This document shows positions 60,200 to 64,000 of a DNA stretch of 64,000 nt, one piece after another. Where the stretch lies: the NCBI GenBank assembly GCA_947489665.1, contig CANLEH010000002.1, forward strand, positions 124,001 through 188,000, written 5' to 3'. A model generated the notes under the pieces. That model was not told the DNA's origin. It worked only from the letters and a program-made list of their open reading frames with translations, and ran no database searches. Numbering within the stretch: the first letter of the stretch is position 1; every line of letters begins with the position of its first letter. This stretch comes from an uncultured Roseicyclus sp. (GTDB taxonomy: Bacteria > Pseudomonadota > Alphaproteobacteria > Rhodobacterales > Rhodobacteraceae). Both the position numbers and the translations under genes were made by a program.

Positions 60200-60237
60200 T
60201 TGGCCAGTAATCATGATTATGTTAAATAGATTGGCCA
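60200..60237. promoter_or_regulatory. palindrome flanked by TTGGCCA repeats, amidohydrolase promoter region
   Basis: The perfect 12-mer TAATCATGATTA (60208-60219) stands between two copies of TTGGCCA (60200-60206 and 60231-60237), 15-52 bases before the start of the 59256-60185 gene. The layout suggests a repressor operator overlapping the promoter; the cognate regulator is unknown. Confidence 0.45.
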
Positions 60238-60290
60238 TGGAAACTATACATACACAGCAACGGCTTAACCCGTTGTGCACGCGTTCACGC

Positions 60291-60632
60291 CTACGCCACT
60301 GCCGCTGTGACGATCATCTCCACCTTCAACACGTCCCGCGCCAGCTTTGCTTCGCCACAGGCGCGCGCCGGTGCGTGGCCCTCGGGCACCCAAGCGTTCC
60401 ACACTTCGTTCATCGCCGCGAAATCCGCCATATCCGCCAGCCAGATCGTGACTTGAAGCATATGCTCCCGCGACGATCCGGCTTGCTCCAGCAACGCATC
60501 GACGCGCCGCAGGCATTCCACCGTCTGCTCGGTAATATCAGCGCCCTCGCCCACCTGACCCGTCAGGTAGACCACGCCATTGTGCTTCACGATCTTTGAC
60601 GACCGCACGCCAGGTTCAATCCGTTCGATCAT
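60291..60632 (-). CDS. RidA-family protein
   Basis: A 113-residue member of the RidA/YjgF family, of the RutC-like type. It contains [38 protein letters not shown], and the C-terminal [20 protein letters not shown] with the conserved Arg of imine deaminases (PARACGE). It hydrolyses reactive enamine/imine intermediates. It starts 4 bases inside the prpE stop (overlap ATGA), so it is co-translated with the propionyl-CoA synthetase. Confidence 0.86.
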   Translation of the reverse strand: MIERIEPGVRSSKIVKHNGVVYLTGQVGEGADITEQTVECLRRVDALLEQAGSSREHMLQVTIWLADMADFAAMNEVWNAWVPEGHAPARACGEAKLARDVLKVEMIVTAAVA

Positions 60633-62530
60633 CCGACCAATCCCTTCGTCTTCAGCACATCCGTGATCTCATCCAGGATCGCCGGGTCATCAATTGCCGC
60701 TGGCATCTTGTAGCTCTCCGCATCTGCAATCTTCTGCATCGTGCCGCGCAGCACCTTGCCAGAGCGTGTCTTGGGCAAACGTTTCACACCCACAGCGGTC
60801 TTGAACGCCGCCACGGCGCCAATCTCGACCCGGACCATCTTGACCAGCTCCGCGCAAATCTCGTCTTCCGGCCGGTTCACACCCGCCTTGGTCACGAAGA
60901 ACCCCAGCGGCATCTGGCCCTTCAACTCATCGGCTTTGCCCACAACTGCACATTCCGCCACGTCCTTGTGGTGCGCCAAAACCTCTTCCATCGCACCTGT
61001 GCTCAGCCTGTGGCCCGCCACGTTTATGATGTCGTCCGTGCGCGCCATGATGTGCAGGTAGCCGTCTTCATCGAGGATCCCGGCGTCGGAAGTCGCGTAA
61101 AACCCGGGAAAATCATTGAGGTAGCTGGATCGAAACCGATCTTCCGCATTCCAAAGCGTCGGCAAGCAGCTTGGCGGCAATGGCAGTTTCACCACGATAT
61201 TTCCAAGCGTTCCGTTCGGCACCGGCGCGCCGGAATCGTCCAGCACTTGAACGTCATATCCGGGCATCGGCACGCCCGGTGAGCCATGTTTCACCGGTAG
61301 TGCCTCGATCCCCATCGGCACAGCTGAAATCGCCCAACCGGTCTCCGTCTGCCACCAATGGTCGATAACGGGAACGCCCAGGTGCTCTTCCGCCCATTGC
61401 AGCGTCGCGGGGTCAGAACGTTCGCCTGCAAGGAACAGCGCTTGCAGCCCATTCAGGTCATAGTCTGCCATCAATGCGGCCTCTGGGTCCTGCCCGCGGA
61501 TCGCACGGAACGCCGTGGGTGCGGTGAACAAAACCTTCACGTTGTGCTCGGCAATCACGCGCCAGAACGCACCCGCATCGGGGGTGCCAATCGGCTTGCC
61601 CTCGTACACAAGCGTGGTGCATCCCGCCAAAAGAGGCGCATAGCAAATGTAGGAATGCCCAACGACCCAACCCACATCCGAGGCCGCCCAGAACACATCG
61701 CCGGCCTCAACGTCGTAGATATTCTTCATGGTCCAGTTCAGCGCCACCATATGGCCGCCCGTGTCCCGCACCACACCTTTGGGCTGACCCGTCGTGCCCG
61801 AGGTGTAGAGGATATACGCCGGATCGGTCGCTTTGACCTCAGCGCACTCCGATGTCCGGCCCGCAGCGCGAGCGGCTGCCATCGCCTCGGCCCAATCCAC
61901 ATCGCGGCCTTCCTTCAACGCACACGGCTGAACTTCCCGCTGAAGGATCAAGCACGCATCAGGCTTTATAGATGCAATATCAATGGCTTCATCGAGCAAC
62001 TTCATGTAGTCAATCACGCGCCCCGGCTCGATCCCGCAAGAGGCCGAGATCACGGCCTTGGCCCCCGCATCGTCGATGCGGGTCGCCAGTTCCGGCGCGG
62101 CGAACCCTCCGAACACAACCGAATGCACCGCCCCGATCCGCGCACAGGCGAGCATCGCCATCACCGCTTCCGCGACCATGGGCATGTAGATGATGACGCG
62201 ATCCCCCTGCCCCACGCCCATATCTTGCAACACGGCCCCGAGGGTTGCGACTTCATCCTGCAGCTCGGCATAGGTGATCTTGCGCTTGGTCTCCGTCACG
62301 GGGCTGTCGTAGATCAACGCAAGCCGGTCGCCATGGCCGGCCTCCACGTGGCGATCCACAGCGTTCCAGCAGGTGTTGCAACTCGCATCGGGGAACCAGC
62401 GGCCATAGACATCGGCGCTGCCATCAAAGATCACCTCAGGCGCCTTGATCCAGTCGACCCCTTTGGCGGCCTCCGCCCAGAAATCCTCCGGCGCAGCCGC
62501 CCAGGCCGCGTAGGTGTCCTTGTAGCTCAT
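60629..62530 (-). CDS. prpE: propionyl-CoA synthetase
   Basis: A 633-residue AMP-forming acyl-CoA synthetase. Start ATG 62530 ([20 protein letters not shown]). The adenylate site is [20 protein letters not shown], and [10 protein letters not shown] and the C-terminal [15 protein letters not shown] (acetylated Lys) are conserved. [19 protein letters not shown] and the length match PrpE rather than acetyl-CoA synthetase (about 650). It activates propionate, and possibly acetate or acrylate, in the cytoplasm. Confidence 0.92.
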   Translation of the reverse strand: MSYKDTYAAWAAAPEDFWAEAAKGVDWIKAPEVIFDGSADVYGRWFPDASCNTCWNAVDRHVEAGHGDRLALIYDSPVTETKRKITYAELQDEVATLGAVLQDMGVGQGDRVIIYMPMVAEAVMAMLACARIGAVHSVVFGGFAAPELATRIDDAGAKAVISASCGIEPGRVIDYMKLLDEAIDIASIKPDACLILQREVQPCALKEGRDVDWAEAMAAARAAGRTSECAEVKATDPAYILYTSGTTGQPKGVVRDTGGHMVALNWTMKNIYDVEAGDVFWAASDVGWVVGHSYICYAPLLAGCTTLVYEGKPIGTPDAGAFWRVIAEHNVKVLFTAPTAFRAIRGQDPEAALMADYDLNGLQALFLAGERSDPATLQWAEEHLGVPVIDHWWQTETGWAISAVPMGIEALPVKHGSPGVPMPGYDVQVLDDSGAPVPNGTLGNIVVKLPLPPSCLPTLWNAEDRFRSSYLNDFPGFYATSDAGILDEDGYLHIMARTDDIINVAGHRLSTGAMEEVLAHHKDVAECAVVGKADELKGQMPLGFFVTKAGVNRPEDEICAELVKMVRVEIGAVAAFKTAVGVKRLPKTRSGKVLRGTMQKIADAESYKMPAAIDDPAILDEITDVLKTKGLVG

Positions 62531-62638
62531 CTCGGTGTCCCTCCCGCTGCGCCGTTGCGCGTGTTCGTCAGGCATGTTGCAACCGAGGCGCGAGGGGGTC
62601 AATCTGCGTTACCGCCAACTGTGACGAAAGGGACAGGC

Positions 62639-63037
62639 ATGACGCTTACGATGACTGCCGCAGAGATGGTCGCCGCCGCCCGCGCCCGCATTGACGAGAT
62701 CGAAACAAAGGACCTGATCGCACAGTTGGATGATCCCGATCTGGTGGTGGTCGACATCCGCGACATCCGCGAACGTCAGCGCAGCGGGTTCATCCCGGGC
62801 GCAGTCCATGCGCCACGTGGTATGATCGAATTCTGGGTCGACCCAGACAGCCCCTACCACAAGCCCGTCTTTGCGCAGGACGGCAAACGCTATGTCTTCC
62901 ATTGCGCGTCCGGATGGCGCTCTGCCCTCACCGTGGCGACCTTGCAAGACATGGGCTTTGCGGCCGCGCATCTGCGCGAGGGTTTTTCCACCTGGGCCGA
63001 TCACGGCGGGCCTGTTGAACAGTCGGACAAGGGTTAA
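62639..63037 (+). CDS. rhodanese-like sulfurtransferase
   Basis: A 132-residue single-domain rhodanese. LVVVDIRDIRERQRSGFIPG is the CH2A region, and the active-site loop is FHCASGWRSAL with Cys89. The N-terminal 30 residues are a helical addition. It starts divergently from prpE with GAAAGGGA before the ATG. It transfers sulfane sulfur to a thiophilic acceptor not known here. Confidence 0.88.
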   Translation: MTLTMTAAEMVAAARARIDEIETKDLIAQLDDPDLVVVDIRDIRERQRSGFIPGAVHAPRGMIEFWVDPDSPYHKPVFAQDGKRYVFHCASGWRSALTVATLQDMGFAAAHLREGFSTWADHGGPVEQSDKG

Positions 63038-63097
63038 CGACGCTTTGACGTGGCCCGGCACTTGATTATAGAGTGCGGCCAAAGGGATAGGACGAAA

Positions 63098-63529
63098 ATG
63101 AAGTTTCTGGTGCTCAATGGCCCAAACCTCAACCTTCTGGGAGAGAGGGAGCCTGAAATTTACGGCGCCAAGACGCTTGCCGATATCGAGGCCGAGTGCA
63201 CTGCCCTCGCCCGCGATTTGGGCTGTGAGATCGAGTTTCGCCAATCCAACCACGAGGGCGGCCTTGTCGATGCCCTCCACGACATTCGCCATACCCACCA
63301 GGGCGTGGTGATCAATGCGGGTGCTTACACCCATACGTCGATCGCGTTGCGGGACGCGATCAGTGGGATCGCCCTTCCCACAATAGAGCTTCATATTTCC
63401 AATACACATGCCCGCGAAGACTTCCGCCATGCCTCCATGCTTGGCGGGGTTTGCCTTGGCATTATCCAAGGTTTCGGAACCGCGGGTTACGGCCTCGCGC
63501 TTCGCGCCCTTCACACTCACCTTTCATAA
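63098..63529 (+). CDS. aroQ: 3-dehydroquinate dehydratase, type II
   Basis: A 143-residue enzyme of the shikimate pathway. MKFLVLNGPNLNLLGEREPE with EIYG holds the catalytic Arg and Tyr; FRQSNHEGGLVDAL, NAGAYTHTSIALRDA, ELHISNTHAREDFRHAS are the following diagnostic blocks. It is 60 bases after the rhodanese gene and 18 before the luxR-type gene. Confidence 0.95.
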   Translation: MKFLVLNGPNLNLLGEREPEIYGAKTLADIEAECTALARDLGCEIEFRQSNHEGGLVDALHDIRHTHQGVVINAGAYTHTSIALRDAISGIALPTIELHISNTHAREDFRHASMLGGVCLGIIQGFGTAGYGLALRALHTHLS

Positions 63530-63547
63530 GCGTTTAGGATCCCCTTC

Positions 63548-64000
63548 ATGAAACGCCTTCGCCCCTATTTGCAGATGACCAGCGTCGAAGACCTCTGGTC
63601 GCACCACACCAAGGTTCTTGCCTCATATGGCTTTGACCGGGTTTTCTACGGCTTCAACGCCTTCCGCGGCGCGGGTCTTTACGACAATCCCGAAGACGCA
63701 CTGCTGCTGACCAACATGCCCACCGACTACGTAGAGGCCTATGTGGATGGCGGCATGTTCCGCAACGGCGTGATGATGCGGTGGGCGATCTCGAATACCG
63801 GTGCCGCGTCGTGGCGCGATGTCTACATGTCCATGGCCCACGAAGAGCCGTCGCAAGGCGAACTGGCCATGCGTGCCCTCAATGAGCGGCATGGACTGAC
63901 GGCTGGCTACACAATCAGCTTTCCCATGGCGATCAAGAACGCCAATGCGGGCATCGGCATGGCCGTCAAAAAAGGCATGGGCCAGGACGAAGCGGATGCC
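63548..64000 (+). CDS. LuxR-type regulator, autoinducer-binding domain (3' end cut)
   Basis: An open frame from ATG 63548 to the window edge (151 codons). It contains SVEDLWSHHTKVLASYGFDR, FYGFNAFRG, DYVEAYVDGGMFRNGVMMRW and ASWRDVYMSM, the order and Tyr/Asp/Trp pattern of the autoinducer-binding domain of LuxR-type regulators; the helix-turn-helix would lie beyond the window. No luxI is visible. The regulator may be a solo or depend on a synthase just outside. Confidence 0.78.
   Translation, partial: MKRLRPYLQMTSVEDLWSHHTKVLASYGFDRVFYGFNAFRGAGLYDNPEDALLLTNMPTDYVEAYVDGGMFRNGVMMRWAISNTGAASWRDVYMSMAHEEPSQGELAMRALNERHGLTAGYTISFPMAIKNANAGIGMAVKKGMGQDEADA

Overview
The window is a 64 kb piece of a GC-rich alphaproteobacterial chromosome, almost certainly a marine Rhodobacteraceae (Roseobacter-group) member. 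The evidence is the gene content and order: an IscR-type regulator plus Suf operon, a monomeric isocitrate dehydrogenase, a GTA-type holin/muramidase pair, an L21 protein with a C-terminal helix-hairpin-helix extension, large PstC/PstA subunits, Hint-domain and RTX exoproteins, and the hairpin-plus-'TATTTTTGAAACAAGGAAG' intergenic element typical of this group. About 60 protein genes can be supported, one tRNA gene (Ser, CGA) is complete, and both end genes (icd, a luxR-type regulator) are cut by the window edge.

Layout. 1-2.9 kb: 5' part of icd, three small conserved or hypothetical genes and an alpha/beta hydrolase, all on the minus strand. 2.9-13.5 kb: a long plus-strand Fe-S assembly operon: an Irr/ICE-like operator, iscR-like regulator, cysteine desulfurase, sufB, then an inserted block (small membrane protein, two FkbM methyltransferases, a polysaccharide pyruvyl transferase), then sufC, sufD, two YIP1-like membrane proteins and sufS. 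13.8-18.2 kb: tetR-ppk2 and a P-loop ATPase-metA-hydrolase cluster, minus strand. 18.2-26.5 kb: two paralogous small secreted proteins, two EamA transporters, a FadL-like porin, a small beta-barrel protein, mazG, an M20 amidohydrolase and a lamin-tail/Hint exoprotein. 26.6-36 kb: flavin reductase, agmatinase, acyltransferase, murI, argC, ccmE, the muramidase-holin lysis pair, an M20 dipeptidase and an orphan CheB. 36-43.4 kb: a gene-poor, compositionally looser stretch holding one 1648-residue RTX protein and decayed small ORFs, ending at tRNA-Ser. 43.6-51.2 kb: rplU-rpmA, a GNAT acetyltransferase, obgE-proB-proA, metC. 51.3-59.3 kb: complete Pho system (phoR, pstS, pstC, pstA, pstB, phoU, phoB) with a Pho box before pstS. 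59.3-64 kb: amidohydrolase, RidA, propionyl-CoA synthetase, rhodanese, aroQ, partial luxR.

Most of the window is housekeeping. The parts worth a second look are the glycan/methyltransferase block embedded by overlapping codons inside the suf operon, the Irr-type operator and three-cysteine-less IscR controlling it, the dispersed hairpin element, the unlinked GTA-type lysis cassette, the CheB with a dead receiver, and the RTX/tRNA-Ser region that looks like a worn genomic island.
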